DNA of 64,000 bases from Motiliproteus sediminis (lineage in GTDB: Bacteria > Pseudomonadota > Gammaproteobacteria > Pseudomonadales > Balneatricaceae), in contig NZ_JAERQK010000004.1 of assembly GCF_017912535.1 (NCBI RefSeq), positions 1-64,000 of the forward strand, written 5' to 3'. Each line of letters opens with the position of its first letter. The first letter of the stretch is position 1. The notes beneath the pieces are model-generated. The model ran no database searches. It was not told where the DNA came from and saw only the letters and a list, made by a program, of their open reading frames with translations. The position numbers were made by a program, and so were the translations under genes. Below, one piece after another: positions 45,716-55,428 of the stretch.

Positions 45716-47890
45716 TCAGTCACCGGGTTCCAGATTGTTCTGTTTGGCCAGCTCCTGATTGAGCTTTTGGTTGAGCACCCGCTGCTCAAACAGTTTCTCG
45801 TCACTGCGGCTGAGCCGGTCACTCAGCCGTTCGAGCTGCTGACTTTGCGCTTCCAGCTCGCGCTCAAGCTCGGCGATCCGCTGCTGCAGTTTTTCAACTA
45901 ACCCGTATTGTCCGCCTCCCGCAGTGACGTTGCCATCGGATCGCTTCTCTTGCTGTTTCAGCTCTACCATGATGTGGCTGTAGATCGCCTTCAGGTCCTG
46001 CTGTTCGCGCTCGCTGTAACTGATGCTGGTTTCCAGCGCCTGATGGGCGCCGGCGGTACCGATGGCACCTGCCAGAACATGCTCCAGACGGCGGTGAAAC
46101 TCCAGCAGCTCGATAATGGTGAGATACTCTTTGTGGCCGATACGAAGGTCAGAGCAGACCTCGGAAACTTCCAGGTCCGCCTTGTCATCCGGCAGGTACT
46201 GGGCAAGCAGCAGACTGGCTTCCTTGCGTTTTTCGGCCATCGGTATATAGGCATCCAGCCCGGTAGCCATCCCCCGGGTGCGGCGACCGCCGCTGACCAG
46301 TGCATTGATGAATTCGGTCAACTGGGTACGTTCCAGTTTGGAGGGGGTGTAGGTCAGGGAGCCCAAAAAGTAGCCCAGCAGGTTGAACAGCGCGCTCCAC
46401 AGCACACTGTGGCTGACTGCCGACAGCCCCTCAAGGCCAAACAGGGCTTCAGGGCGCAACCAACTGATTCCCAAAGGCCCCAGCGTGAGCAGCTCCGTCG
46501 GCAGCCAGCCCTGGCGCACCAGGGCCGGCAGCACCAGGGTGTAGGCCCACAGCAGCATGCCGGCCGTGAGACCGGCTATGGCGCCGCCACGATTGCCGCG
46601 GCGCCAGAGCAGTCCCAGAAACATGGCAGGCACAAACTGGAACACCGCCACGAAGGAGATCATCCCCATCGCTACCAGCATGTAGGAATCACTGAAGGCC
46701 CGCGCGAACAGGTAAGCACTGCCAATGATCAGCGCGATCACCAACCAGCGGCACTGCAGCAGATAATGGCGCAGGGCGTTCCCCATGCCGAGGCGCTCGA
46801 TGCAGGGTAGCAGCAGGTGATTGGTGGCCATGGTCGACAGGGTCATGGCGCTGATGATCACCATCCCAGCGGCTGCGGAGAAACCGCCCACAAAAACCAG
46901 TACGGCGAGTTCGGTTTCACCGGCCATCTGCGGTAGCAGCAGCACGAAGCTGTCGGCCTGGGCGTAGTCCAGCCCTGATATTAAACCCGCACCGGCGATG
47001 GGTATGACAAAGAAACTGATCGCCACCAGATAAAGAGGCACCACCCAAGCTGCGGTCAGAATGTGGCGCTCGTTAGCGTTCTCGACTACGGCGACATGAA
47101 ACTGGCGCGGTAAGCACTGGATCGAGGCTGCGCCAAGGATGATCAAGGTCGCCCAGTGGAGAAACAGCGAGCCCTCGGGAATACGTGAGCTGAGCAGGTG
47201 GTTGATACCGGTCCAGTGAATCCGCTGAGTAATGTCGGCCAGGCCATCGTAAAGGCCGTAGGTGACGAACAGCCCTACGGCGATAAAGGCCACCAGCTTC
47301 AGCAGGCTCTGAATCGCCAGCACCACCATCATGCCGGGGTGGCGTTCGGTCGGATCAAGGCGGCGGGCACCGAAGGCGATGGTAAACACGATCATCAACG
47401 CGGTCACCAGTACGCCGGTAACATCCCAGGCGGCATCTGCCGGGGTGGCCGACATCAACGAGAAGGTTTCGATCACCGCCTTCAACTGCAGTGCGATGTA
47501 CGGCACGATGCCGAACAGCGCGATCAGCGTCACCAGTGCTGCCACCCGCTGCGAGCGGTTGTAGCGGGCCGAGATGAAGTCGGCAATGCTGCTGATATGG
47601 TAGTTTTCCTTGACGTGCACCATGCCGCGCAGAAAGCGCCACCAGAACATTACTGCCAAAATGGCACCGATATAGATGGCGAAGTAGAGCAGCCCCGATT
47701 CGGCGGCAAAACCGACGCTGCCGTAAAAGGTCCAGGAGGTGCAGTAAATAGTGATCGACAGCGCGTAGATCAGCGGCGAAGAGAGCCCCCGCGGCTTGGC
47801 TTCGTAGTATTTTTCGACCAGTTGGGCGATCACAAAAAGGAGCGCCATGTACAGGCCGACGATGGCGATCACAGTGGTGGGCTGAAGCAT
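45716..47890 (-). CDS. SLC5 sodium:solute symporter with STAC domain and coiled coil, no kinase
   Basis: The first ~500 residues form an SSS/SLC5 transporter (about 13 spans; LSITIYCTSWTFYGSVGF near the start). A STAC-like region follows (about 545-640, LLLAQYLPDDKADLEVSEVC), then a long coiled coil (670-715). In CbrA-type sensors the same SLC5-STAC pair continues into PAS and histidine kinase domains; here the protein ends after the coiled coil. I chose the ATG at 47890, with AGGGA upstream; a TTG at 47911 adds seven residues. The transported solute is unknown. Confidence 0.85.
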   Translation of the reverse strand: MLQPTTVIAIVGLYMALLFVIAQLVEKYYEAKPRGLSSPLIYALSITIYCTSWTFYGSVGFAAESGLLYFAIYIGAILAVMFWWRFLRGMVHVKENYHISSIADFISARYNRSQRVAALVTLIALFGIVPYIALQLKAVIETFSLMSATPADAAWDVTGVLVTALMIVFTIAFGARRLDPTERHPGMMVVLAIQSLLKLVAFIAVGLFVTYGLYDGLADITQRIHWTGINHLLSSRIPEGSLFLHWATLIILGAASIQCLPRQFHVAVVENANERHILTAAWVVPLYLVAISFFVIPIAGAGLISGLDYAQADSFVLLLPQMAGETELAVLVFVGGFSAAAGMVIISAMTLSTMATNHLLLPCIERLGMGNALRHYLLQCRWLVIALIIGSAYLFARAFSDSYMLVAMGMISFVAVFQFVPAMFLGLLWRRGNRGGAIAGLTAGMLLWAYTLVLPALVRQGWLPTELLTLGPLGISWLRPEALFGLEGLSAVSHSVLWSALFNLLGYFLGSLTYTPSKLERTQLTEFINALVSGGRRTRGMATGLDAYIPMAEKRKEASLLLAQYLPDDKADLEVSEVCSDLRIGHKEYLTIIELLEFHRRLEHVLAGAIGTAGAHQALETSISYSEREQQDLKAIYSHIMVELKQQEKRSDGNVTAGGGQYGLVEKLQQRIAELERELEAQSQQLERLSDRLSRSDEKLFEQRVLNQKLNQELAKQNNLEPGD

Positions 47891-47943
47891 CTGAATCCCT
47901 GACTCTTGCAATTAAGGGGTTATAGCCACCACAAGGGGCTGGG

Positions 47944-48189
47944 TCAAACCTCGGGGGGACGGGCGGGCGAGTCTGTTTTCGATGGTACCGGGTCGATACC
48001 GCCGTCGCAGTAGGGGTGGCAGCGCAGTATCCGCCGCAGCCCCAGCCATAAACCACGCACAACGCCATGCACTTCTATCGCTTCGATTACATACGCCGAG
48101 CAGCTGGGGTAGAAGCGACAGTTGTTGCCCAAAAAGGGGCTCACCAGTAACTGATAACCGCGTATCAGCATGATCAACAGTTTTCTCAT
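47944..48189 (-). CDS. yidD: membrane protein insertion efficiency factor YidD
   Basis: This 81-residue protein carries the family core [23 protein letters not shown] and [21 protein letters not shown]. YidD is a small peripheral inner-membrane protein linked to YidC-dependent insertion. It is usually encoded between rnpA and yidC; here it lies alone, next to the hydantoinase gene. Confidence 0.95.
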   Translation of the reverse strand: MRKLLIMLIRGYQLLVSPFLGNNCRFYPSCSAYVIEAIEVHGVVRGLWLGLRRILRCHPYCDGGIDPVPSKTDSPARPPEV

Positions 48190-48198
48190 GGGCCTATT

Positions 48199-51100
48199 CT
48201 ACTCCGATTTTGGGCCAAAGCCGCCGCCGCCCGGCGTTTGTATTTCAATGCAATCGCCGGCCTGCATCGTGGCGCGGGCGGTGGCACCCAGTGGCTCGAC
48301 CTGGCCGTCGGCGCGGATGATGCGGTTGCAGCCGGTTTGGCCGGGCTCGCCGCCGGCAGCGCCGAAGGGGGCGATGTCGCGGTGGGAGGAGAGAATCGCT
48401 GCGGTCATCGGTTGATTGAAGCGCAGCCGGCGGATTACACCGTCGCCGCCACGATGGGCGCCGTTGCCGCCGGATGAGGCGCGAATGCTGAACTCCTCCA
48501 ATCGTACCGGGAAACGCCATTCCAGTACTTCAGGGTCGGTCAGGCGCGAGTTGGTCATGTGGGTCTGGACCGCGCTGGTACCGTCAAAATCGGGTCCGGC
48601 GCCGCTGCCGCCGCAGATGGTTTCGTAGTATTGGTAACGGTCATCGCCGAAGGTGAAGTTGTTCATGGTGCCCTGGGATCCGGCCAGACAGCCCAGCGCG
48701 CCGTAGAGCGCATCGGTGATCCACTGCGAGGTTTCCACGTTGCCGGCGACCACTGCCGCCGGGTAGCGCGGCGCCAGCAGGGAGTCTTCCGGGATACGGA
48801 TCTGCAGCGGTTTAAGGCACCCCTGATTCATGGGGATGTCGTCGTCCACCAGGGTGCGGAAGACATACAGCACCGCGGCATAACAGACCGCTTGCGGGGC
48901 GTTGAAGTTACTGGGCTGTTGCGGTGATGTACCGTTGAAGTCGATCAGCGCGCAGCGTGCGGTGCGATCTACCTTGATGGCCACCTGAATCTCGATCCCC
49001 CCCTCGACCGGATAACGGAAGTGGCCGTCCGACAACTGATCCAGTACTCGCCGAACGGCTTCTTCCGCGTTGTCCTGCACGTGCTGCATGTAGGCTTTTA
49101 CCACCGGCAGGCTGAACTGGGCGATCATGCTGCGAAGCTCCTGCATACCCTTGGTGTTGGCCGCGATCTGCGCCTTGAGGTCGGCGATATTCTGTTCCGG
49201 GTTGCGCGCCGGGTAGGGGCCGCTGGCCAGCAGGTCTCGCAGTTCCGCCTCAAGGAAGCGGCCGCCGCGTACCAGCGGGATGTTGTCGATCAGTACCCCC
49301 TCTTCGTCCACGTGCCGGCTTGTCGGCGGCATCGATCCGGGCGTGATGCCGCCGATGTCGGCGTGATGGCCGCGTGAGGCCACGTAAAACAGCAGCTCGC
49401 TGCCGGTTTGGTCGAACACCGGAGTGACCACGGTGATATCGGGAAGGTGAGTACCGCCGTCGTAGGGAGCGTTAAGCACATACACGTCGCCGTCGGCCAT
49501 GGTGCGGCCGTGCTTACGCATCACGCTCTGGATGCTCTGCCACATGGAACCCAGATGCACCGGCATGTGTGGCGCGTTGGCGACCAGTTTCCCCTGATGG
49601 TCGAACAGGGCGCAGGAGAAGTCGAGACGCTCTTTGACGTTGACCGAATGACTGGTGTTTTCCAGAGTGTTGCCCATCTGTTCGGCTATCGACATGAACA
49701 GATTGTTGAACACTTCCAGCATGATCGGGTCGGCATCGGTTCCGATCGCTGCCTGACGTTGCAGTCTCTCGCGACGGGTCAGCAGCAGGTCGCCCTGCGG
49801 AGTCAGTTCCGCTTGCCAGCCGCTGTCGATGACGTTGGTGCCGGTGGCTTCGATGACCAGCGCCGGCCCGGCCACCACCTGACCGGTAGCCAGTTGGTCA
49901 CGCCGATAAAGGGGCACTGGCTGGTGGGCGCCGTCGAGCCAGAACGACGCTTCGGCTGCGGCTGATGCCGCGGAGTGATGGGCGGGAGCCTGCCCGGACG
50001 CCGCCGGGTTACCGGTGGTGCCGATCACCTCGACCACCAGTGCCTCCAGCACCAGTGGCTTGTCGGCGACCACAAAGCCGTAGCGCTGCTGATGGGCTTG
50101 ATCGAACGCTGTCAGTGCGCCAGCGTAATCGATGAGCGGCACCTCCAGCGGCGCGTCGGTGCCCTGATACTTAAGCAGTGCGCGCCGTTCGACGCGCATC
50201 GCGCTTTCATGCACCCCCTGGCGAGCCACTTCGGCGCGGCAATCGCTTGCCAAGGCCTCGATGGCGTTGCCCAGCTGTGCGACCAGGCCGGCATCAAAAA
50301 GCTGTTCTACCGCCTTTTGGCGCTGACTGCGAATGTCCGCCAGGCCCATGCCATAGGCTGACAATACCCCGGCAAAGGGGTGGAGCAGTACGCGGGTCAT
50401 ACCCAGGGTGTCGGCTACGCGGCAGGCGTGTTGGCCGCCTGCGCCGCCGAAGCAGCACAGGGCATAGTCGGTCACGTCATAGCCACGCTGGGTGGAGATC
50501 TCCTTGATGGCGTTGGCCATGTTATCCACCGCGATGGTGAGGAAACCTTCCGCTACGGCTTCCGGTGTTAGTTGGCGCCCGGTGGCCTGGTGAATCTCGG
50601 CGGCCAGCGCGGCAAAACGCTGACGCACCACCTCGGCATCCAGCGGCTGATCACCATTGGGGCCGAACACCTGCGGAAAGTGAGCCGGGTCCAATCGCCC
50701 CAGCATCAGATTGGCGTCGGTAACGGTCAGAGGGCCGCCACGGCGATAGCAGGCGGGGCCGGGATTGGCGCCTGCAGATTCGGGGCCGACCCGAAAGCGA
50801 CTGCCGTCGAAGCTGAGAATGGAACCGCCGCCGGCGGCAACCGTATGGATCTGCATCATCGGCGCGCGCATCCGCACTCCCGCGACACGGGTTTCAAAGG
50901 CTCGCTCGTAGTTGCCGGCATAGTGGGTGACGTCGGTAGAGGTGCCGCCCATGTCGAAACCGATGATGCGTTCGAAGCCCGCCAACTGGCAGGTGCGTGC
51001 GGCGCCGACAATACCGCCGGCGGGGCCGGACAGGATCGAATCTTTGCCCTGAAACAGCGCTGCATCGACCAGACCACCGCTGGATTGCATGAACAGCAGA

Positions 51101-51831
51101 CGGGTATCGCCCAATTCGGCACTGACCTGATCGACGTAGCGGCGCAGAATCGGCGACAGGTAGGCATCGACCACCGTAGTATCGCCGCGACTGACCAGCT
51201 TCATCAACGGGCTGGTTTCGAAGCTGGTGCTGACCTGGGTAAAACCCACCTCGCGGGCGAGCTGCGCCAGCGCCTGCTCATGCTGGTGGTAGCGATAGCC
51301 GTGCATCAGCACGACTGCAACCGAACGCAGGCCTCGATCGTAGGCGCTCTGGAGTGCCTTGCGTGCCTGCGGAATGGCCAGTGGGGTGATGATCTCGCCA
51401 TCGGCGGCGATCCGTTCCTCCACCTCGGCAACCTCCTGGTAGAGCAGTTCGGGGAGCTGAATATGACGTTCGAACAGTTGCGGACGGTTCTGATAGCCGA
51501 TTCTGAGGGCGTCGCGAAAGCCCCGGGTAATAAGCAGCAGGGTAGGGTCACCCTTACGCTCCAGTAGCGCGTTGGTAGCTACGGTGGTGCCCATTTTGAC
51601 TGCGGCGATCTGCCCCGCGGGGATGGGCTGTTGCGGCGCTAAGCCGAGCAGGTCGCGGATCCCCTGAATGGCGGCATCGGAGTAGCGCTCCGGGTTTTCC
51701 GACAGCAATTTGTGGCTGACCAGCGAACCGTCGGGGCGCTGCGCCACCAGGTCGGTAAAGGTGCCACCCCGATCGATCCAGAACTGCCATTGGTCCTGTT
51801 GCTGTGTTGCCGCGTCGCGCGTTGTGGCCAC
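48199..51831 (-). CDS. fused hydantoinase A/B (5-oxoprolinase-type) protein
   Basis: This 1210-residue fusion has an N-terminal HyuA ATPase half ([18 protein letters not shown] at the start, [11 protein letters not shown] near 290) and a C-terminal HyuB half (from about 680), with the GGGGFG-type end [12 protein letters not shown]. The family cleaves 5-oxoproline or N-methylhydantoins with ATP; the fused order matches eukaryote-like 5-oxoprolinase (OplAH). I chose the GTG at 51831, with GGGGGGAGAG seven bases upstream; the frame stays open to 52101. The exact substrate is not readable. Confidence 0.88.
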   Translation of the reverse strand: MATTRDAATQQQDQWQFWIDRGGTFTDLVAQRPDGSLVSHKLLSENPERYSDAAIQGIRDLLGLAPQQPIPAGQIAAVKMGTTVATNALLERKGDPTLLLITRGFRDALRIGYQNRPQLFERHIQLPELLYQEVAEVEERIAADGEIITPLAIPQARKALQSAYDRGLRSVAVVLMHGYRYHQHEQALAQLAREVGFTQVSTSFETSPLMKLVSRGDTTVVDAYLSPILRRYVDQVSAELGDTRLLFMQSSGGLVDAALFQGKDSILSGPAGGIVGAARTCQLAGFERIIGFDMGGTSTDVTHYAGNYERAFETRVAGVRMRAPMMQIHTVAAGGGSILSFDGSRFRVGPESAGANPGPACYRRGGPLTVTDANLMLGRLDPAHFPQVFGPNGDQPLDAEVVRQRFAALAAEIHQATGRQLTPEAVAEGFLTIAVDNMANAIKEISTQRGYDVTDYALCCFGGAGGQHACRVADTLGMTRVLLHPFAGVLSAYGMGLADIRSQRQKAVEQLFDAGLVAQLGNAIEALASDCRAEVARQGVHESAMRVERRALLKYQGTDAPLEVPLIDYAGALTAFDQAHQQRYGFVVADKPLVLEALVVEVIGTTGNPAASGQAPAHHSAASAAAEASFWLDGAHQPVPLYRRDQLATGQVVAGPALVIEATGTNVIDSGWQAELTPQGDLLLTRRERLQRQAAIGTDADPIMLEVFNNLFMSIAEQMGNTLENTSHSVNVKERLDFSCALFDHQGKLVANAPHMPVHLGSMWQSIQSVMRKHGRTMADGDVYVLNAPYDGGTHLPDITVVTPVFDQTGSELLFYVASRGHHADIGGITPGSMPPTSRHVDEEGVLIDNIPLVRGGRFLEAELRDLLASGPYPARNPEQNIADLKAQIAANTKGMQELRSMIAQFSLPVVKAYMQHVQDNAEEAVRRVLDQLSDGHFRYPVEGGIEIQVAIKVDRTARCALIDFNGTSPQQPSNFNAPQAVCYAAVLYVFRTLVDDDIPMNQGCLKPLQIRIPEDSLLAPRYPAAVVAGNVETSQWITDALYGALGCLAGSQGTMNNFTFGDDRYQYYETICGGSGAGPDFDGTSAVQTHMTNSRLTDPEVLEWRFPVRLEEFSIRASSGGNGAHRGGDGVIRRLRFNQPMTAAILSSHRDIAPFGAAGGEPGQTGCNRIIRADGQVEPLGATARATMQAGDCIEIQTPGGGGFGPKSE

Positions 51832-51976
51832 CGTTGAACTCTCCCCCCATGAAACGGGGTGCAGTATACCCTGATGTTGGTTATGCTGCTGTCGCGCAAA
51901 GGTTGAACGCGGCAGTGCGTATAACCGTTGCGTGCCCAGCAACCGGAAGCTGTAGCCAACGAACCAGGAGCCTCGC

Positions 51977-52468
51977 ATGTCCCGACTCGATAGTGTCATC
52001 CGCCGCCTCAAGGCGCAGCGTAGCTGTCTGAACTTTGCTGCCGGGGAGTTGACGGGCCAGCAGGGCGCCATACTGGAGCTGGGATTGGGTAACGGTCGCA
52101 CCTATGATCATCTGGGCGAGCTGTTCGGGCGCGACGCTATCTACGTATTCGACCGCCGGGTAGCGGCCCATCCCGCCTGTATTCCCGACGATCAGCACCT
52201 GTTCCTGGGTGATATCCACGATACCTTGCCTGCCGCGGCTGAACGGTTGGGGCGCAGCGCTCTGCTGGCTCACTGTGATATTGGTACTGGCGTCGAAGAG
52301 GAAAACCGCAAGCTGGCCGCCTATCTGGCCCAAGCGCTGGCGCCGCTGTTGGCGCCGGGTGGGTTGCTGATCAGCGACCAGCCGATTGCGCTACCTGACA
52401 GTGAAGCGGTGGCGTTGCCCGAGGGGGTGCCGGCAAACCGTTATTTCATTCGACGCGTGGTCAGTTGA
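51977..52468 (+). CDS. class I SAM-dependent methyltransferase-like protein
   Basis: This 163-residue protein has the SAM motif [15 protein letters not shown] and an acidic residue at the end of strand 2 (VFDRR), followed by LGDIHDTLP. The domain is short and compact, and the target is unknown. AGGAG lies six bases before the ATG. It is divergent from the hydantoinase gene and convergent with the flavoprotein gene. Confidence 0.78.
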   Translation: MSRLDSVIRRLKAQRSCLNFAAGELTGQQGAILELGLGNGRTYDHLGELFGRDAIYVFDRRVAAHPACIPDDQHLFLGDIHDTLPAAAERLGRSALLAHCDIGTGVEEENRKLAAYLAQALAPLLAPGGLLISDQPIALPDSEAVALPEGVPANRYFIRRVVS

Positions 52469-52481
52469 TTCAACCCGTCTG

Positions 52482-53672
52482 CTAGACATACTGCCCGGCG
52501 CAGTAGCCGGATGCCCAGGCCCACTGCAGGTTGTAGCCGCCGAGCCAGCCGGTGACGTCAAGCACCTCGCCGATAAAGTAAAGTCCCGGGGCGCTGTGGG
52601 CTTCGAAGGTTTTGGAGCTGATGGCGTGGGTATCGACCCCGCCGAGGGTCACCTCGGCGGTACGGTAACCTTCGGTGCCGGAGGGCACCAGCCGCCACTG
52701 GCCAAGAGCTTGCTGTAACGCTTCGATTCGCCGGTCGCTCAGCTGAGCGGCGGTTTCATCCAGCGCCTGCAGTTGTCCGAGTGATTCCAGCGCTTGCAGC
52801 AGGCGCTTGGGTAACAGTTGGGCCAGCAGGGTGCGCAGCGCACTGCGTGGTTTCTGCTGCCGCTGCTGTTTGAGCCAGTCTGCGAGGTCGAGCTGCGGTA
52901 GCAGGTCGATCTCTATCGGTTGCCCCGGTTGCCAGTAGTTGGAGGCCTGCAGCACCACCGGGCCGCTGATGCCGCGGTGGGTAAATAGCAGGTTCTCGCG
53001 GAACTGCGCGCCGCCACAGCGAATACGCGCCGGCACGGCGATACCGGCCAGCGGCTTGAGCTGCTCCAGCTCCCGGGGTTGCAGGGTAAAGGGTACGAGC
53101 GCGGCGTGGGTGCGGATGCAGGGCAGGCCAAACTGGCGCGCGATCCGCAGTCCCAGATCCGTGGCGCCGGCGTTGGGAAACGACAGCCCGCCGGTGGCAA
53201 TCACCAGTGATTCGCAATTGATGGCACCGCCGCTGGCCTGGACGCGGTAGCCGCCCTCCGGCAGCGTTTCGACAGCATGGATTTCGGTGTTCATCTGCAA
53301 CTCTACGCCTGCCCATTCGCACTCGGTCAGCAGCGCATCGAGTAGGTCCTTGCTGGAGTGGTCGCAGAACAGCTGACCCCAGTCGCGCTCGTGGTAGTCG
53401 ATAGCGTGGCGCTCCACCAGATCGATGAAATCCTGTGAGCTGAAACGCTTCAGTGCCGAAATCACAAAGTGCGGATTGCTACACCGGAAGTGCTTGGGCA
53501 GCACCTCCCGGTTGGTGAAGTTGCAGCGCCCCCCGCCGGCCATCAGTATCTTTTTGCCCGGTTTGCGGGCGTGGTCGATTACGCGGACTTTGCGGCCGCG
53601 GTAGCCGGCTTGAATGGCGCAAAACAGGCCGGCGGCGCCGGCGCCGATAATAAGCACCTCGGTGGTATGCAT
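52482..53672 (-). CDS. HI0933/YhiN-family FAD flavoprotein
   Basis: This 396-residue protein has the FAD-binding IIGAGAAGLFCAIQAGYRGR and the family hallmark GKKILMAGGGRCNFTN, and it ends with GEVLDVTGWLGGYNLQWAW. It is the YhiN/HI0933 type, flavoproteins of unsettled physiological role. It converges with the methyltransferase gene with 13 bases between. Confidence 0.92.
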   Translation of the reverse strand: MHTTEVLIIGAGAAGLFCAIQAGYRGRKVRVIDHARKPGKKILMAGGGRCNFTNREVLPKHFRCSNPHFVISALKRFSSQDFIDLVERHAIDYHERDWGQLFCDHSSKDLLDALLTECEWAGVELQMNTEIHAVETLPEGGYRVQASGGAINCESLVIATGGLSFPNAGATDLGLRIARQFGLPCIRTHAALVPFTLQPRELEQLKPLAGIAVPARIRCGGAQFRENLLFTHRGISGPVVLQASNYWQPGQPIEIDLLPQLDLADWLKQQRQQKPRSALRTLLAQLLPKRLLQALESLGQLQALDETAAQLSDRRIEALQQALGQWRLVPSGTEGYRTAEVTLGGVDTHAISSKTFEAHSAPGLYFIGEVLDVTGWLGGYNLQWAWASGYCAGQYV

Positions 53673-53773
53673 GCTGGATGTTCCCGAACGAAGAGGTCGC
53701 CATTATAACAGCCTCGGCTGCCTGTTCCCGGCTCGTTTGGGATACACTGAGCAGAGCTGGAGGGAGGACTGGT

Positions 53774-54982
53774 GTGAATCAGCCGCAGACGGGTTGGGAT
53801 TGGCAGGCAGTGATCAGCTGGCTGATGCGCGAGGGGCGTTTGATCGCCTCGCCGGAGCAGTTCACCCAGGCGCTGGTCGCCACTATGGCCGCAGCAGGGT
53901 TGCCCTTGTGCCGATTGCGCATCAGCCTGCATACCCTCAACCCGCTGGTGTTGGGCAAGTCATTTACCTGGTGGCGGGATGAGGCGGCGGTTGAAGTGTT
54001 CGAACCACCCCACCAGATCATCACCACCGCTGACTATGTGGGGAGCCCGATAGAAGCGGTTCGTCGCAGCGGACAGCCGTTCCGTTGCCGTCCCCAGCAG
54101 GCGGCGCCAGATAGTCTGCACTCCAGTGTATTGCACCAGCGCCAGCGCGGTGTTACCGACTATCTGGTGCTGCCGTTGACCTTCTGTTACGACGATCTCG
54201 ATAGCACCCTGATTGCCAGTAGCGATGAGGCCGACGGTTTCAGCGATGCCGATATCGACGGACTGATTCAGCTGGCGCAGTTTCTGTCGCCGGTGCTGGA
54301 GACCATGTCCCAGGAGATCACTATGCAGTCGCTGCTCAATACGTACCTGGGGCCGCGCTCGGCGCAGCGGGTGCGCGCCGGGCAGGTCAAACGGGGCGAT
54401 AGTGAGTGCTTGCAGGCGGTGGTCTGGTACAGCGACCTGCGCGAATCGACCGCGCTGGCCGAGGCCCTGCCGGAGGCGCAACTACTGGCGCTACTGAACG
54501 AATACTTTGCCTTGATCAGCGATGCCGTGACGCCTCGTGGCGGCGAGATTCTCCGCTTTGTGGGGGATGCCTTGCTGGTGATTTTTCCCATCGGTGCAGA
54601 GCGCTCTGCCACGCAGGCGGCCCGCGATGCCGTGGCGGCCGTTGGTGCAGCCGAGTGTGCTCGTCAGCGGCTTAACCATAAGTGGCAGCAGCAGGGGATT
54701 GCCGAGATCCGCTACGGTATCGGTCTGGAGCTGGGTGAGCTGGTTTACGGCAATGTCGGCGCGCCGCAACGCCTTGACTTCACGGTGATGGGTGCGGCGG
54801 TGAACCATGCGGCACGGATCGAAACCCTGACCAAAGCCTGTCAGCTACCGGTGCTGCTGTCCGACCGTCTGGCGGCGCTGTTACCGCAAGGCTGTCGACT
54901 GGTGGGCCAGTTTCCGGTCCCCGGGGTCGAGCGCCCATTGACTCTCTACACCCTCAACCGGGGGAGCTCCGATGAAGGCTAA
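53774..54982 (+). CDS. class III adenylate/guanylate cyclase, soluble
   Basis: This 402-residue protein has an N-terminal region of about 190 residues resembling the extension of rhizobial-type cyclases, and a C-terminal class III catalytic domain. Metal Asp residues are in VVWYSDLREST and RFVGDALLVIFP, the substrate-selecting residue lies in LDFTVMG, and the Asn/Arg motif is AAVNHAARIE. cAMP production is likely, but cGMP is not excluded. I chose the GTG at 53774, with GGGAGG six bases upstream. The next gene overlaps its end by 11 bases. Confidence 0.87.
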   Translation: MNQPQTGWDWQAVISWLMREGRLIASPEQFTQALVATMAAAGLPLCRLRISLHTLNPLVLGKSFTWWRDEAAVEVFEPPHQIITTADYVGSPIEAVRRSGQPFRCRPQQAAPDSLHSSVLHQRQRGVTDYLVLPLTFCYDDLDSTLIASSDEADGFSDADIDGLIQLAQFLSPVLETMSQEITMQSLLNTYLGPRSAQRVRAGQVKRGDSECLQAVVWYSDLRESTALAEALPEAQLLALLNEYFALISDAVTPRGGEILRFVGDALLVIFPIGAERSATQAARDAVAAVGAAECARQRLNHKWQQQGIAEIRYGIGLELGELVYGNVGAPQRLDFTVMGAAVNHAARIETLTKACQLPVLLSDRLAALLPQGCRLVGQFPVPGVERPLTLYTLNRGSSDEG

Positions 54983-55358
54983 AACATGGTTCCCGCTGAT
55001 ATTTATCGGACTGCTGCTGGTGGGCGGCTATCAGGCTCTGCGGGTTCAGGACAGCCTGGGACTGCTTGAAGCCGAGGGTTTTCAGGTCGATCTGCGGCTG
55101 GAGCATAACCCGCTGTTGGTGTTTGATCGGCAGCGCCGTCAAGGGGCGTTGGTTTACCCCGATCACAGCGAACGCTTCGGCCTGGACCAGGTTGATAGCG
55201 TGACCTGGGTCGAACTGGCGGGGTCAACTCAGGAACCTCGGCCGGAGCTGCGCATCGAGCTGCGCGGGGTGTCGCTGCAACAGCTGCGAATCAGTGCCGA
55301 GCGTCCCCAGCTGGAGCGTTGGCACCGGCAGCTCGAAGCCATGCTGGCGGCGCCTTAG
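54972..55358 (+). CDS. unknown membrane-anchored protein after the cyclase
   Basis: This 128-residue protein has an N-terminal hydrophobic anchor (TWFPLIFIGLLLVGGYQAL) and a mostly beta-like soluble part (VDLRLEHNPLLVFD ... ELRIELRGVSL). I do not recognise a family. It overlaps the cyclase gene by 11 bases, so the two are probably translated together. It could serve the cyclase or the GlrK system that begins 70 bases later. Confidence 0.65.
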   Translation: MKAKTWFPLIFIGLLLVGGYQALRVQDSLGLLEAEGFQVDLRLEHNPLLVFDRQRRQGALVYPDHSERFGLDQVDSVTWVELAGSTQEPRPELRIELRGVSLQQLRISAERPQLERWHRQLEAMLAAP

Positions 55359-55428
55359 ACAGCTTGAAAACGGCGGCGTAGAATGGCCGCTGGTCTGATC
55401 TTCCCCGTCGCGTCCGGTAATTCTGCGT

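Noticed and set aside
50572-51567. 331-residue open frame opposite the hydantoinase gene
   Set aside because: It lies wholly inside the conserved HyuA half on the other strand and has no recognisable domain.
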